DNA of 64,000 nt, from NCBI GenBank assembly GCA_942486035.1, contig CALNXK010000175.1:587501-651500 (forward strand). Reading direction: 5' to 3'. Positions 1 to 11,985 of this stretch are shown one piece after another. The DNA comes from Porites lobata (taxonomy: Eukaryota; Cnidaria; Anthozoa; Scleractinia; Poritidae). The stretch's first letter is position 1. Every line of letters starts with the position of its first letter. The notes beneath the pieces are model-generated. The model was not told the origin of the DNA. It saw only the letters and a list, made by a program, of their open reading frames with translations, and made no database searches. A program made the translations under genes and the position numbers.

Positions 1-284
1 GTGGGTTTGTACCGCTGAACAGGGAATGGTTTTCTTCACAATCTTGAGTGTTAAACAAGTTATACATAAATTATCGTTCTCAAAAGGAGTGTCTTTTTGG
101 ACCCGAATCCTTTTCAAAGAATTAATGCGACGGTTCGCGATGAGTTCAGTCTATGTGCTACCAACAATTTTTACTCCAAAACAACTAATTTCATGATGTT
201 ATTTTGAAAAATATTTCTATTCTGTATGCAAAAAAAAAAGGAATTAGGGTCATAAAATAAGATCTCTTTTCTTAAACAGGATTG
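1..284. other. Left flank, nothing recognised
   Basis: Single-copy AT-rich sequence before the start of the large duplication. No exon, repeat or RNA gene was seen in it. Confidence 0.5.
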
Positions 285-440
285 CAAAATGAACGATTTC
301 TGTCTTTAACCGGGGTCAAGGTTTGAAGGCACACCTCGGCCGCACACCTCTACCAAAATGTCCCTTGAGTACCTCACGGAACAGAGTGTCTCAATGGGGT
401 GGTAACTTTGACGATTGACGGTTAATTTTAACTAATTTTT

Positions 441-750
441 ATGAGTGATGGTCAAATTTTAAATAAAAAATAAAGAAAAAATAAAGAAAGAAAGAAATAA
501 GTAATGATTTGGAGGTAGCACATCCACAAAATGGGTCTTTATCTGGCCTGACAGTCCTAGTCGAATTGGAATTTGGAAAAGTTGGTTCTTGAGGAGAGGG
601 GAAAACCGGAGTACTCAGAGAAAAACCTCCCGGAGCAAAGGAGAGAATCAACAACAAACTCAACCCACGTATGGCGTCGACATCAGGATTTGAACCCGGG
701 CCACATTGGTGGGAGACAAGCACTCTCACCACTGCGCTATCCCTTGATTC
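441..750 (-). mobile_element. tRNA-derived SINE (copy 1 of 4)
   Basis: Read on the minus strand, a tRNA-like head carries an A-box-like TAGCGCAGTGGTGAG and a B box GGGTTCAAATCCT (about 750-670). It is followed by a body with GGAGGTTTTTCTC and AATTCCAATTCGA and a low-complexity tail near 445-500. The same head and body occur at 19765-20045 (-), 47877-48065 (+) and 51135-51290 (-), so this is a family. The copy is shared by both halves of the large duplication and so predates it. Confidence 0.85.
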
Positions 751-2028
751 GCAAAACCAAAAACTTTTGACGGTTGACGATTATTGTGGATCGTTATTGA
801 GTCCAAAAGTTAAATTAAATATAAACTTCGTTATTGCCCCCGGCAGAGATTTCGCTCAGAAGGCGAAATCTCGAGGAGGCACTCTAGTAACTCGCGCATA
901 TATCAAGGAAAGTAATTACAGCTGAAATATACAGTCAGTATGCCAGAAAAAATCTCGATTTGCTTGAACAGGGGCCGCGAGGAATCGCTGGGTAATGATG
1001 GCGTTGTTGTTTGCGCCCGCAAGTACGAAATGGTTAGGATGACGTAAAGACATGTGAATAAATGAATTACTTTCTCACCTTGAAAAATGTCTATACCTGT
1101 CGCTTAGCACGATTAATTAGCCCAGTTGGATCTTTATGAATCTACTGAAAACGATTTCTTCGCTTCTTACCTGAAACAGATCGACTTTGTTGTTCGCCGT
1201 TTTGAAAATCAATGACCGCAAGCCATATCCTCGCTGGCGCACGGCACGTCTCCCGAAGTGCGACCGAGGCACGAAGTGTCAATCTTGCGAGCCCTCATTC
1301 TTGCGGTATATAGAATGTGTAACGACGGAACTGTAACGCGATCAAAATAACCCATTTTTCGGAGGTTTTCGACTTGTTTTGATGTTCTAACGACAATTAC
1401 TTCTCCTCTGGACCCTGTAACAAAGCCGGATATGACAATTCATAACCTATATCAGTGAAATAATTGGTAAATGCAGACATGACTTGACGCATAAGGCATC
1501 TTTTAGCCCGGAGGGTACTCAATAAATCTGCATACGGGGAGGCTCCGCCCCGAGGTCCAACCCCTTACCATTTTTTTCTATGCCATTTTTCACGGAAAAG
1601 GTACCCCTTTAGTATACCTTCTATTGACAAATGGTACTCCTTTCACATACCTTGTTTAGAACTTTGTATCCCTTTTAACTGCTGTAAATGCACTGTCTTT
1701 TAAATAGGAATCAATCACAAAAATTGAACGTTTTTTCGACTTTATAAAGCTATAAAATTCATCTGTTAGCCCTTTGTTCCTTTCACAAACCCAAAGGACA
1801 GATTTCCCAAAGATTAGATTTCTCTACCCTTTCGCATGCTCCAACAAGTGAAATCCCTACCCTTTCATATACCTGAAGCCTGAAAAACAAACTGCGGGGA
1901 TCAACAGCAGTATATATTAAAAAATTTATATCATAAAATTGTGCTGAACAGTTACAAGAAAAAATTAGTAATAAAACAATCTTTTATTTAGCGCACACAC
2001 CACCTGGACAATGTGTTTTCATAATGAA

Positions 2029-2053
2029 CTCGAACTCGAACTCGAACTCGAAT
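2029..2053. repeat. GAACTC hexanucleotide microsatellite
   Basis: About four tandem GAACTC units. The matching site in copy B, near 22199, has one unit fewer and a point change, so the array differs in length between the copies. Confidence 0.8.
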
Positions 2054-2119
2054 CCAAACTCGGTGTTTCGGGATTCGAGCCTACGGCTTGAAATGAATTG
2101 ATTTAGAATTGACTTTCGG

Positions 2120-2365
2120 CCTGAGCACCTTAGTCCAAGTTTCAGTACCAAGAACAACTTTAGTCTAGTAACCTGGCCTGTGAATACAGCCGTTATCTCT
2201 CCTCGCTCCACGTCGTCTTACTCTATCCAAATAGTCCAACCTTTACCGGAGTTGCACGAGTTAGTTCTGCATGCAGTCAATCCAACTCTCTTCGTCAACG
2301 ATAAAAAGCACACGGTCATGATAACGAACAAAATCAAAAGAATTCTGTGGATAAAAGTTGCATGA
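2120..2365 (+). CDS. Possible exon remnant, frame conserved between copies A and B
   Basis: An open plus-strand frame runs from about 2105 to a TGA at 2363-2365, with no convincing ATG at its start, so it would be an internal or terminal exon or a remnant. Over the last 61 codons the copy at 22357-22542 gives the identical peptide, although I count four nucleotide differences (TCT/TCG, CTG/CTT, AAC/AAT, ATC/ATT), all synonymous. Just upstream there is a replacement change (AAC/AAG). The peptide contains TAVISPRSTSSYS and ends ILWIKVA. I do not recognise a family. It lies inside a transposable element, so it could be captured host sequence, an eroded transposon protein, or chance. Confidence that it is coding is low. 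Confidence 0.25.
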   Translation, partial: PEHLSPSFSTKNNFSLVTWPVNTAVISPRSTSSYSIQIVQPLPELHELVLHAVNPTLFVNDKKHTVMITNKIKRILWIKVA

Positions 2366-4260
2366 CTCAGGTTTGGATATTTTCGTCACTTGGCTTTGTG
2401 AAAACTGGAAAATTGTAATATCCATCTTTAAATAAGAATATATTATAAAAATGTCAAAATACGAAAGATGTTACCTCCGAATAAACACCAAATGTCGGGA
2501 GCAAACTTATTTTGGTAATCTTTGTTCATTTTATTCGACGTTATATTCAGTTTAGGACCGGGAATCATTCATACTCCAATTTGCTCCCAGCTTTCTCTTT
2601 TGTTTAATTTTTTGATATTGCTTTTTGGACAAGGTTATTGAACTTACGTGTTCACGTCATTTGCTGTATTACTTCCCACTATACTACGACATGAGAAATT
2701 TCTGCAATTTGATTGGCCTAGAGCAGTGGTATACGTATTTTCAGCTTTTTTGAAATACCTACATGTGAAAATTACAAGCCTTTTGCGGGTAGTAGTATGA
2801 ACAAATAATGTACGTGGTATTTGGCATAAATACCACAAAATTGTCTCGTATAACCATTTTGAATTATCACTCGTGGCATTCATGCCAACAACAAGTAATG
2901 CTATAACCTATGCAAATTTTTAATGATGGCATGTTACATATTGTAAGGACCGCTTTTTATGTGGAAATACATGTGATTTTACATGATAGGCCTTCGGGAT
3001 GTTAATAATTTATTTTTCCAATAAATACATGATTAGCCTGGCTAGTTGACAAAGGCAGTAGTGAGGGGGGTGTCAGGTCTCCTGTAATTTAGGAGGTCAG
3101 TCTCGGGACATGCTTCCGTTCACCAAAAAATTGAAAACCAAATTCTCAGAAGCGTAATTTCCAGCATTCTGAGGATTGAATAAAGTGATAGCAGTGTTAA
3201 GGACAGTTTTCATTAAGATTATTTTCTATGGGTTAAGTCTTGCTTTTTTTGTTCAATGAGGTTGTTTCTTTCCATTATGAACTGTCAAAGGCCGTTTGTT
3301 TTTAAAGAACTTTAGATAGAGCGGCAGCGCGGTCCGAGACCTAAAAGCGATAAAAGAGCGGTGGCATAGCTGTAAGGGAATTTAACATTTTCTATGTATT
3401 CTAGCAACAGCGTTTAATTGTCCTAAAATAACGTTTGGTGCAATGATTGTCATATTTTTCCAAAGCCGCTGGCCTGCTGAACTGACTGCAGAGCCTTACC
3501 CTCTCTGTCCCGTTATTCTCACTTGATAATACCTATTTCTGCTTTCAGGGAAACTAAGAAATACTTCCATTATTGAAATGTTTTATATATTTTATTCCCG
3601 GCCTTTTAATAAAACAGCTTCTTAGCATGTATATGGAAGATGCGCGTTTTAAAGACAAAGAGAAAATGATTCGAAATAACTCAGGGGAGAGGATGGGTAT
3701 CGTCTTGTAGCGGAGTAAACTTGTTGTTTATGGCATCACTCAATGTGTTCAGGACTGAACGCCAATATTTTGTGCTTCCGGGATGGAAATAAAGAGAATG
3801 TTTAAGAATAGTATCTTTTAAAAAAACCAGACCCGGGGGTTTTCCTATATTGGCCTACGGCGGGGAGGCTCCGCCAGAAAGGGTTACCTATGTTGGTGTT
3901 TTTCATTAGCTAGTTTCTTACACAGTTTGTGATTAGTCCAATTTGAGTTAAATGTTGACAAGCCAAAAACAACTAATATATATATACCAAAAACGAGAAG
4001 TCCAAAGACTAGTGCAACGCTGATTCAGAACAACGTGTATTGTTTTTTCATAACAATATTTCAGCTGGCCATACCAGCCTTCCGACAACCTTTCTCGAAA
4101 TAGCTGTATAAGAAAGGGTGGTGATTTCACTAGTTTAAGTATATTAAAGGGTAGGGAAATCTGTCATTTGGGCCTCTTAAAGGGCCCAATATATAGGGCT
4201 AATAGATGAATGAAATGGCTTTGAAAAGTCCAGAAAACGTTCTGTTTTTGAGATTAGTAG

Positions 4261-4559
4261 TTCATACAATTCTGTTGAAAATATTTGAAGTTCAGGATAG
4301 ATATGCTGACCTAGACACGATAATCTCCGATTTTAAAAAATATTAGCTCCCGCTTATCTAAATAGCTGTCTCGATTTTCTTATCTCAATTTCTCTCGTGA
4401 CTGACCTTTTTTATTATAAATATGGTACTTTTTCACTTCAACTATTCGTAATAAATCTTAAGCCGTCTACACACCACCTGCCTCGATTAGCCTTGCTATT
4501 TGCAGGTGGTGTGATATTTTGTATATTTAATGTAAGAAATAAAGATGTTGTTGTTGTTG
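4261..4559 (+). mobile_element. 5'-truncated retroposon, private to copy A
   Basis: A 299 bp insertion ends in a (GTT)n tail after AATGTAAGAAATAAAGATG. It is flanked by the 7 bp target duplication TTAGTAG (4254-4260 and 4560-4566). Copy B near 24433 has the empty site with one TTAGTAG. A small 3' stem pairs CACACCACCTGC with GCAGGTGGTGTG. The tail matches the minus-strand sequence at 56318-56375. A non-LTR 3' end or a SINE mobilised by one is most likely. Confidence 0.8.
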
Positions 4560-5455
4560 TTAGTAGCCTGTTGACAGACTCTCTACTTCCTCTTCAAAAG
4601 TCCGTCGAGCGCGGGTGATAAAATGTAAACCGCAGGGGGATTTATTGACCACCAGTGCAAGGAAGTAGGAACAAAAAGAAAAATAAAACAACGTCGGTGT
4701 ACAGGCTATTCGAAAAAAAGGTGCATTTACAGCAGTCAAAAGGGATACAAAGTTCTATAAACAATATAAATAATTATATGTGGAAGAGGTACCATTTGTC
4801 ACTGATAGAAAGTATGCAAAAGGGGACCTTTTTCGTCAAAAATGGTATATAAAAGGGTAAGGGGTTGGATTTTCTGGAGTTTTCTTTTTGTTTTCATTGT
4901 GGTTTGCCTAAATTTTTTCAAGCGTTTTGGCCTGTACAAAATGTTTTTGCTTTCCCCATCCCTCTCCATCATTAAATTGTTTTAACTGTCCGTTCCTAAA
5001 ACAGCAAGCATCGGACGAGAACATAACCTACACTTAGGCAGTATTTTTCGTTTCCCTTGCGCCGTAGACCATTTTCGCCTGGGTAAGGCGAAACGAGCGA
5101 ACTACAAAAGAGAAAATCTTCAAAACGTGAAGCAGGTCCGACAGGTTAAAGAGAGAGTAGTAATCCCGGTGGCGACATCGCACTTATAAAAAAACGAAAA
5201 GAGAAAATCGTGGCTGGGAAAATTCCCTGTCACATATTTTTATGTGCCGCGGGTTTACGCTTTTTTTAAGTGTTTGCCTCTCCATTCAGTCACACTGAGA
5301 ATTTCTCTATTTACCTGTATTTGTCAGCATAATTTTACTTGAGCACAGAGCATCGTTTTCAAACATTAAGCATTTTGAGGAAGATGAAAAACGTCACCTT
5401 GAATGTGCATTTTGTTGATCTTGTCTGAGTTTTCTTTCCCCCACATGGGAAATAC

Positions 5456-6793
5456 GAGGGTCTCAATGGGGTGGTGGCTTTTACGGTTATCGGCTAAAAT
5501 TTTGGCTCTTCTACGGCTATCGGTTAATTTTTTTCAGATACAGTTAACGAAAAAGTTAAAAATTAACTTCTTTTGTTTCAAAAAGTTAAATATTAATTAA
5601 CCTGTATTTTTTTGTATCTTGAAATCAAAATAAAGGTCTTCGGATCATCTCGGGATGAAATAAGCTATTCTTTTGAAAAATCTTAACATTTGATAGATCA
5701 TACTTTTCATAAAGTATTGCACTTCTGATATTATTTTACACATAGAAATGTCAATAGTCAATTTAAAAATAATCTTTGTGAAAAAGCAAAAGCAGACACG
5801 CGAACGCCCAACTCAAGGCCGGGGCGCGACATTCATTATAACAGAAATGGCCGTTTTCACACTAGAGAAGGATTATTCGTGTGAGACGGGTTATCCGTTT
5901 GATGATTCCCGTCAGATAGGTGATACGTCTTAATTTGGCAATGGAATAGTTTAAATTTTGAATAAACAATCCGCCTGACTTTTGAAGACAGGACTATCCG
6001 TTCCAGATAGCCTGTGCACAGCTGCCCCCTCCCCTCAGAAAAAAATCGGAGAAGGGGTGTGTGTGGGGACGGAGCGACTGTACACAGGCTAGTCTCAGAC
6101 GGATGATCCATTTCTAGGTCTAGTGTGAAAACGGCCAATAACAAAATTCCCGTGTCCAGTGTTTCTAATGATAGCGAAGGACTGTACGGAACGGCTGTCT
6201 TGCCGTTGCCTTGTCCGTAGGCCGCATTATTCCGCGCGGCTGATGCCTTTCGGGTCATGTGGTCCGAGCGAGTTCGCCACTGAAATGCCTTGACCGAGAT
6301 TGCGTGGGAAGACGCCGAACAGGGACTAGGCATGGCGATGTCTACCGTAGCGTCCGAGAAAAACAGGGAAATGTTGTTTATCGGCAACGTGTTTTACAAA
6401 CAGTGACATCTCTGCGTGTTGTTTCACTACTGTTTTGTGGGCACGGCCTCCTGAAAATTGCAAATATTAATCCCCAGCAAGAAGCCACACTTTCACTATG
6501 AAAAAATTAGTTCCCCAAGAAAGCGCCGGAAATGGAGCCTAGGTCTTGGTTAACACCTAAAAGGCGCTTCGCCTAACATGCGTACGGAGTCACACTAGCC
6601 GGGAAATAAAAAACGCAACCATAAGTGAGTTTAGTACCTTCCTAAAAAGTAGCAAATCTAGGGAACACTTTCTTTTACGGTGAACTCTTTTTTACGCTAT
6701 TTACGGCTAACGGTTAAATTTTCTAAATTTTTACGGCTATCGGCTAAATTTTTGGCCGTTTTACGCCTATCGGTTAACCCCATTGAGACCCTC
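5456..6793. mobile_element. 1.3 kb inverted-repeat element (copy A)
   Basis: The ends are inverted GAGGGTCTCAATGGGG motifs followed by repeated TACGGYTATCGGYTAA blocks. The same unit is at 25273-26615 in copy B. It contains the nested MITE at 5849-6136. The block 6140-6400 is relatively GC-rich and nearly invariant between copies, but I found no supported protein. Confidence 0.6.
5849..6136. mobile_element. MITE with GGCCGTTTTCACACTAGA ends (copy A)
   Basis: Terminal inverted repeats GGCCGTTTTCACACTAGA and its complement bound 288 bp. A second inverted pair, AGCCTGTGCACAG at 6009 and CTGTACACAGGCT ending at 6090, lies inside and suggests a nested hairpin element. Copy B holds the same unit at 25669-25956. 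Confidence 0.8.
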
Positions 6794-8356
6794 AAATAAA
6801 ACAAACGAAAGAAAATAAAAAACATTTCAGAGCACAAATGCAGCCCATAAGTCCTTGCGGGAGGTGCGATTTTCATTAGGATGAGAGCCTGGGGATGAGG
6901 TGCTCTTCCAATAAACAAAATGGCCTACTTGCGCAGTTGGCTCAGTCGGCAGGGCTTTACACAGATTTGTGTGGCACGTGGAAGCGTGTCATGGGGGAGT
7001 GAGGATGATGACGCGGCAGGAGAGCTTCAACTTTGGTATCGTGAGATGGGTAAGAATTACTACCTTTATCCCAGGAGGACAGCGGGAGATGGCTATGTGG
7101 TATGTAAAGTTATTGATGTTTTTACTCTTCACTTCCAAAAGTGCACTGACAAAATCAAAGCTTTATTAACAAAGAAGTCGAAATTTCATTTCGTCCAATA
7201 CTGAAAACAAATAGTACCATGTGAGAGTACTGATAAAGGGGTTTCGTCCAGGGATCAAGAGTAAGAACTAAATGTTGTGGTTCCATAATTGACTCTGGGA
7301 GTGATAGGGATTTAACTATTTACAATTTAACACTTATTTATATTAAACCCTTTTTATTTAAAAAAATTAGCTTATTTATGTGTTTATGCAGTCACCTTAA
7401 TGTATCTGTTGTAATTTTCCACCTCATGTAATTTTTTGTTTTTCTTTTGTTTTTGGGTATGGTAATGTATGCTAATGAAGTTGAAACAAAAGAAAAATAA
7501 AAAATTACCTGACATAAAAACTTAACTACAACATATCCATTTATTATTTTATATGCTTTGTTCTTCATTAAACATTTAAGTACAGTAAACACCCACCAAT
7601 AAGAACCTGTGGATTAAGAACCTTCTGGCAGAAATTTGCCACTTTAATACCCATGCAAAAATACAAGAACCTGTTTAGCCTAGCCTATGTTGCAGCCAGC
7701 CCACACACTCGTCTAAACCATTTGTATAGTCCATTTGCGAACAAGTGCATAAAAGTTCATTCTAACATCCTGCAGAGTCGCAAAGACATATGTGAGTGTT
7801 TGTGATAGGTAGGTTTCTTGCGGGTTAACGTTAATGTTATGCGCCTCATGATTAGCCTAATTCTTCGCGTGCGCATGCCAATATTAAAAGGCACAGTGAC
7901 ATGTCTAAATTCACAGAAGGGAGTTGGCAATGATCGTTTGCAGTGTACAGCAAATAATAAAAGAGCAGTTCAAACTTTAAAGCCTTCTTCTGCACAAAAA
8001 AATACTTTGAGAGAATTCCTTGTGATTTTTTTTATAAGAATTTGCTTGTATAAATTTGCCCATTGGTTTTCCAGCATCTTCCAATCACTGCAGATGCACT
8101 GTCGCATATTCTGCAATCTAGCCGACAGTTCTAGGCTTCTACTACATGTGGCTATCCTGGTCCAAGCATTTTAGAGAAACCAAAGAAACTAAGGTTATTT
8201 AGCCACAAGAAAAAAGCGTAAGGCTTAAACTACGGTGCACGGTGACCCACAGGGGACATGCTGCAAATGAAAAAGTTGCTGCAAATTAAATAAAGTTGCT
8301 GCAAGTTAAAAAAAGTTGCTGCAAATAAAAAATAATTGCAGCAAATAATAAAAATA

Positions 8357-8934
8357 CAGGCCATCTGATAGAGTGCAATAAAAAATCAGAAATTGTGCGA
8401 TATTTTCAGGGTAGATTGTGCGATAAGATAGGACTATTATGCGGTAAATTATGCGATTTTTTCAGGGCTAATTTACATTGTTTTACCAGGTTTCAAAGGA
8501 GAAAGACCACTTTAATGTTGTTTAACGGGCAATTTGAATGTAAAGAAATAATGAAACATCTATTTTAAAACAAAATAGTTAAATTTGTCCAATTATTTTG
8601 ACACGGAAAAGAAAAAAGACACTTGCTTTATATTACATGAGGTACATGTCGCCCTTACACCGCTGACCACACTGCTTGTCTCTAAAATCAAAACGGCTGC
8701 CCAGATACCGCGATCGAAGGTTTCAGATGTCTTGCAAGGCTTTGTTTAGTGGTAAAACACTTTAAATAACATTAAGATTGGGAACATGTTTCATTAAAGT
8801 TAGAATTCATTGTTTACTTTACTTGAATTTAGCATTGTTTTACGAATTATGCAGTTTTCCTCAAATTGTGCGATCGGATGTGATTTGAGGTCAATTGTGC
8901 GAAATTGCACCATTGCTTAATATCAGATGGCCTG
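8357..8934. mobile_element. 578 bp MITE, private to copy A
   Basis: Perfect 14 bp terminal inverted repeats CAGGCCATCTGATA flank an interior with several ATTGTGCGAT-type repeats. The apparent target duplication is AAAATA (8351-8356 and 8935-8940). Copy B near 30927 has the uninterrupted site. The 6 bp duplication sits in an A-rich context, so its true length is slightly uncertain. Confidence 0.9.
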
Positions 8935-8999
8935 AAAATAGTTGGTGCAAATAAAAGCGGTTGCTGCAAATTAACTGACAGGAAAGTATGCGCACGCAT

Positions 9000-9890
9000 T
9001 GATGGGAAGAGGAGGACTCAGTATAGTTGCAAGGAAGTTAAAGACAGACCTGCAAGGACTGTCAATGTGGTTTTTGTGGTTGGGTTGAATTATTAACTGC
9101 CTTCAAGTTACATTTTTGCACTCAAGCATGTCTTTTGTAGAATATGATCGGAGGTCTTAAAATGTTTTCAGCACTGCAGAGGCTGATTTTTTATTACACC
9201 TGCAGACTCCAGTTTGCCATCAACGTCTTTTTAAGATCTTCTACTGCTGGGTTATATGTTGTAATTAAAGGCAATAGTCTCTCTTTATTTTGTTTTTGTT
9301 TTTGTTTTAGCCCCTATCAGCGTCTCGAGTCAAGGTTGACCCCTGACAACGACCTATATCAGTTCTGGTTTAGGATATTTTTGTGCTTCTAGTTCGCAAG
9401 GCACTCTTCAAATGTTTTTTTTGAGGAGTTTTTTCTAATCAATCTTATTTCTTTGTCTTTAATGAAACTTCTTTTTACCCCCGAAGATGGAACGAGGTAA
9501 AGTGTACATATTGAAAGGTTTTAGTCGGCTTGTAGTGAGATTTGATGTCCAATGAAGATGGATTTCTCTGTGAGATGTTCTCCTTTGAAAACTATTGTAT
9601 CAAGGAAAGTTATTTCGTTATTTCATATTTCGGCTGTGGACTTCATTTTTGGGATGGGATTTGTTAGTTTCTTTAAGAAAAAGTTGGGTCTTTTCTGTTA
9701 CAGTCCCAAAGAAAGGAAATGTCATCAATGAAACATTTTCATTGGTATTTCTATGTTGGATTAGGTTTGTTTCAGTCTCTGCCTTGTAGATATTTGCAAA
9801 GGACACTGCTGTTTTTATGCCCAATGCAACTCCATGGGTTTGAAGATAATTCTTTCCATTGAACTCAAATAAGTTTTTTGTCACTGAGGA
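9000..9890 (-). pseudogene. Penelope-like reverse transcriptase remnant (copy A)
   Basis: Translated in shifting minus-strand frames, this gives in order: FEFNGKNYLQTHGVALG plus KTAVSFANIY (RT core block), NKSHP, then in another frame ITFLDTIVFKGEHLTEKS, a GVKRSFIK block, RTNSS-like and SGVNLDSR blocks, and nearer 9200 YNPAVEDLKKTLM and RPPIIFYKR. This order matches the thumb and C-terminal part of Penelope-like element RTs. The frame has several shifts and stops, and the upstream catalytic half is missing, as is a recognisable GIY-YIG domain. It cannot encode an active enzyme. The copy at 31000-31872 has its own additional lesions. Confidence 0.75.
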
Positions 9891-11659
9891 TTAGGCCAAG
9901 CATTTCATGAGTGGGCCTTGGATACAACTATACTGAGTCCTCCTTTTCCCATCAGTGCGTGCGCATACTTTCCTGTCACTTAATTTGCAGCAACTGCTTT
10001 TATTTGCAGCAAATATTTTTTGTATTCGCTGCAATTATTTTTTATTTGCAGTAACTACTTTTTATTTGCAGCAAGTTTATTTGTTTTGCAGAAACTTTTT
10101 TATTTCCTGCATGTCCCCTGTGGGCCACCGTATTAAACGGAGGTAAAAGAAAATCATTTCGTGGTAAACTGCATTTGTGATCAAATCCAGTGTCAGAAAA
10201 CATCTGCAGAAACATAAACCATAGGAACTAATAATTGCTCAATATGCATGGAACAGACTAGCTTCCTCAACCTCTAAATGCGACACTCAAAGTGGTAAAA
10301 TAAAATTGTTCAGTGTAGAATACTCCAAACACTGCATAAATTACGCAAAAAGAGAGCAAGAAAAACCACTGTTGTTCAAGCTGACTCTTCGATCACGTTA
10401 TTGCACTATCAAAAGCTCAATTTCCCTTCTCACAAGCTATATATTATATAAATTAGTCGTGTTTGGCCTGTCAATGCTTAATTCAAATCAGGCTAATCAC
10501 ATTAAACTGTGTAACAAACTAGCCAATCAAAAATGCTCACATATGTCCTTGTGACTGTGGGATTCAAACATGATATTGTGAAGCAAGTTAAGCCAAGGAA
10601 GATTATCATTGCAAGTTAAGCTTAAATTATGATAAACAATTTAAAAAAGGGGGGTAACTATCAGTTGTAAAAAGGGGGGTACCTATGAGTTATTTTTTAA
10701 GTATATTCATAAGTCTCGCTTGCTTAAGAAATGAGGAGGCAATTACATCTACATAAAGCAGGATTTCCTTGTGACAAGTTTTTGACTTCCTAGTTTATCG
10801 ACAGTGAAGTATTCTTCAAGATATTTTATTTTATATATGGTATTTGACAATTTGTTTCTGAATTGATTGAGTACATGTGTATAAATACACAAAAATTAAG
10901 GGCCTATAGATTCGAGTATGAGAGAAATTACACCATTGCCAGAGAGCAAAAAAAGTGATGAACATGGCATGTCATTTCGGTCATGGCTGAAAATGAAACA
11001 ATGAAAGTTTACAACACCCGACCAGTTAGCCGCACCATCTGCCCCATTGATCGAAGTTTTGCTCAATAAGATTCTTCTTTTTCTTGACCACTTGTTCCAA
11101 AGTAATCAGCACTTTTAAGCAATAGAATTCGTGGACCAACCCATTCTAAGTCTTTTGCATTAACCTTTCCTATAAGCTTTCTTCACAAAACATTCGTGGT
11201 GAGCTCCTGAGTCATGCCGCAATTCTTTATATTGCCAGTTTCCATGGTCTCCGCTATGTTCAACCCTGCAGGGACCATGTCTTCTCTTTTGTGGACTAAA
11301 TACAAGGAACAAAACATGGCCTTCAGATTCTGAATCTGCAATTGAGACTAAGAAGAAATTTGGTCATCAGTTTTGTTGGGGTTATATGACATAGTACAAT
11401 TATTATGAATAACTTTAAAAAGTTAATTTATTTTTGTGATTTTAAATCAACAATCTATCTCCTTCATACGTAAAAACTAAGAACCTAATTAAGAACCTAC
11501 GTAGCCTAAATTGCCATTAAGTACCCCAAAATACAAGAACCTATTTTTGCCAGACTTCAAAAAAGGTAGATTCTTATTTCGTGGTGTTACTGTACCTCAT
11601 TTACCAGTTTTATGTAAATGATTGGCCACCATGCATAACTGTGGTAGCTTGACACTATT

Positions 11660-11985
11660 GGATAAAAACATGTGAAAATGCTGTGAAAAACCTGTGAAAG
11701 ACCCTGTGAAAAACCTGTTAAAAACCTGTGAACTTTCACATTGTTTTTCACATGGTAGAAAATGTCAAAACCTGTGAAAAGGGCATTTTTCACAGGGTCA
11801 GAACCCATGCAATACCCTGTGAAAAACCCTGTGAATTTTTACCCTGTTAAAAACCTGTGAAAGACCCTGTGAAAAACCTGTGAACTTTTACAGTGTTTTT
11901 CACCGGGTATAAAATGTCAAAACCTGTGAACAGGGCATTTTTCACAGGGTCAGAACCTGTGAAAAACCCTCTGAAATGGGAGGAG
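11660..11985. repeat. Left subterminal CCTGTGAAAAA array
   Basis: Many copies of CCTGTGAAAAA and variants occur in both orientations, including a longer unit that repeats as a block (CATTTTTCACAGGGTCAGAACC occurs in two blocks about 160 bp apart). In CACTA elements, subterminal repeats are transposase binding sites; that role here is inferred. Confidence 0.85.

Larger units (their letters stand above)
1557..4877. mobile_element. 3.3 kb element with long terminal inverted repeats (copy A)
   Basis: The left 1557-1720 and right 4720-4877 ends are imperfect inverted repeats of about 150 bp. Both contain TCCAACCCCTTACC, a CCATTTTT block, an AAATGGTACT-type block, and AACTTTGTATCCCTTTT followed by CTGCTGTAAATGCAC. 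The same arrangement is at 21823-24745 in copy B. No long transposase frame is visible, so it is non-autonomous or decayed, and the superfamily is not assigned. The interior has a GC-rich ggaggctccgcc motif near 3860 and the conserved frame at about 2120-2365. Confidence 0.7.
8231..10132. mobile_element. Inverted-repeat element carrying a Penelope-like RT fragment (copy A)
   Basis: The left end carries GTGACCCACAGGGGACATG; the right end, on the complement, TACGGTGGCCCACAGGGG. Inside each end is an array of a TTGCTGCAAATAAA-type unit, then a shared inverted stretch with GACAGGAAAGTATGCGC and GAGGAGGACTCAGTATAG (about 8965-9030 and 9920-9975 inverted). Between the arms lies the reverse transcriptase remnant at 9000-9890. 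The left arm is split by the MITE at 8357-8934. The copy B version is at 30569-32117. Confidence 0.72.
7583..11592. mobile_element. 4 kb TA-flanked TIR element (copy A)
   Basis: The ends are CAGTAAACACCCACC on the left and, on the opposite strand, CAGTAACACCACGAA on the right. Both are flanked by TA and followed by AATAAGAAcCT blocks and further inverted subterminal similarity (TCTGGCA, ATACAAGAACCT). The TA flanks suggest a Tc1/mariner-type insertion, but no transposase was found. The interior has another inverted-repeat element (8231-10132). Copy B has the same element at 28984-33573, and a short relative lies at 41730-42199. Confidence 0.72.

Noticed and set aside
2644..2883. A minus-strand frame of about 80 codons shared by both copies (also 22820-23080)
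   Set aside because: Several of the few differences between copies are amino-acid replacements and the sequence lies in a transposable element. Nothing supports coding.
5857..6387. A 176-codon minus-strand frame that is also open in copy B (25677-26207)
   Set aside because: Its C-terminal half runs through a MITE and its inverted repeats, differences between copies include replacements, and no domain or splice context is visible. Similarity between copies follows from the duplication.
6938..7050. GGCTCAGTCGGCAGGGC considered as a tRNA-derived SINE head
   Set aside because: No B box of the expected form follows at the right spacing, and copy B shows that the motif is a 9 bp tandem repeat.
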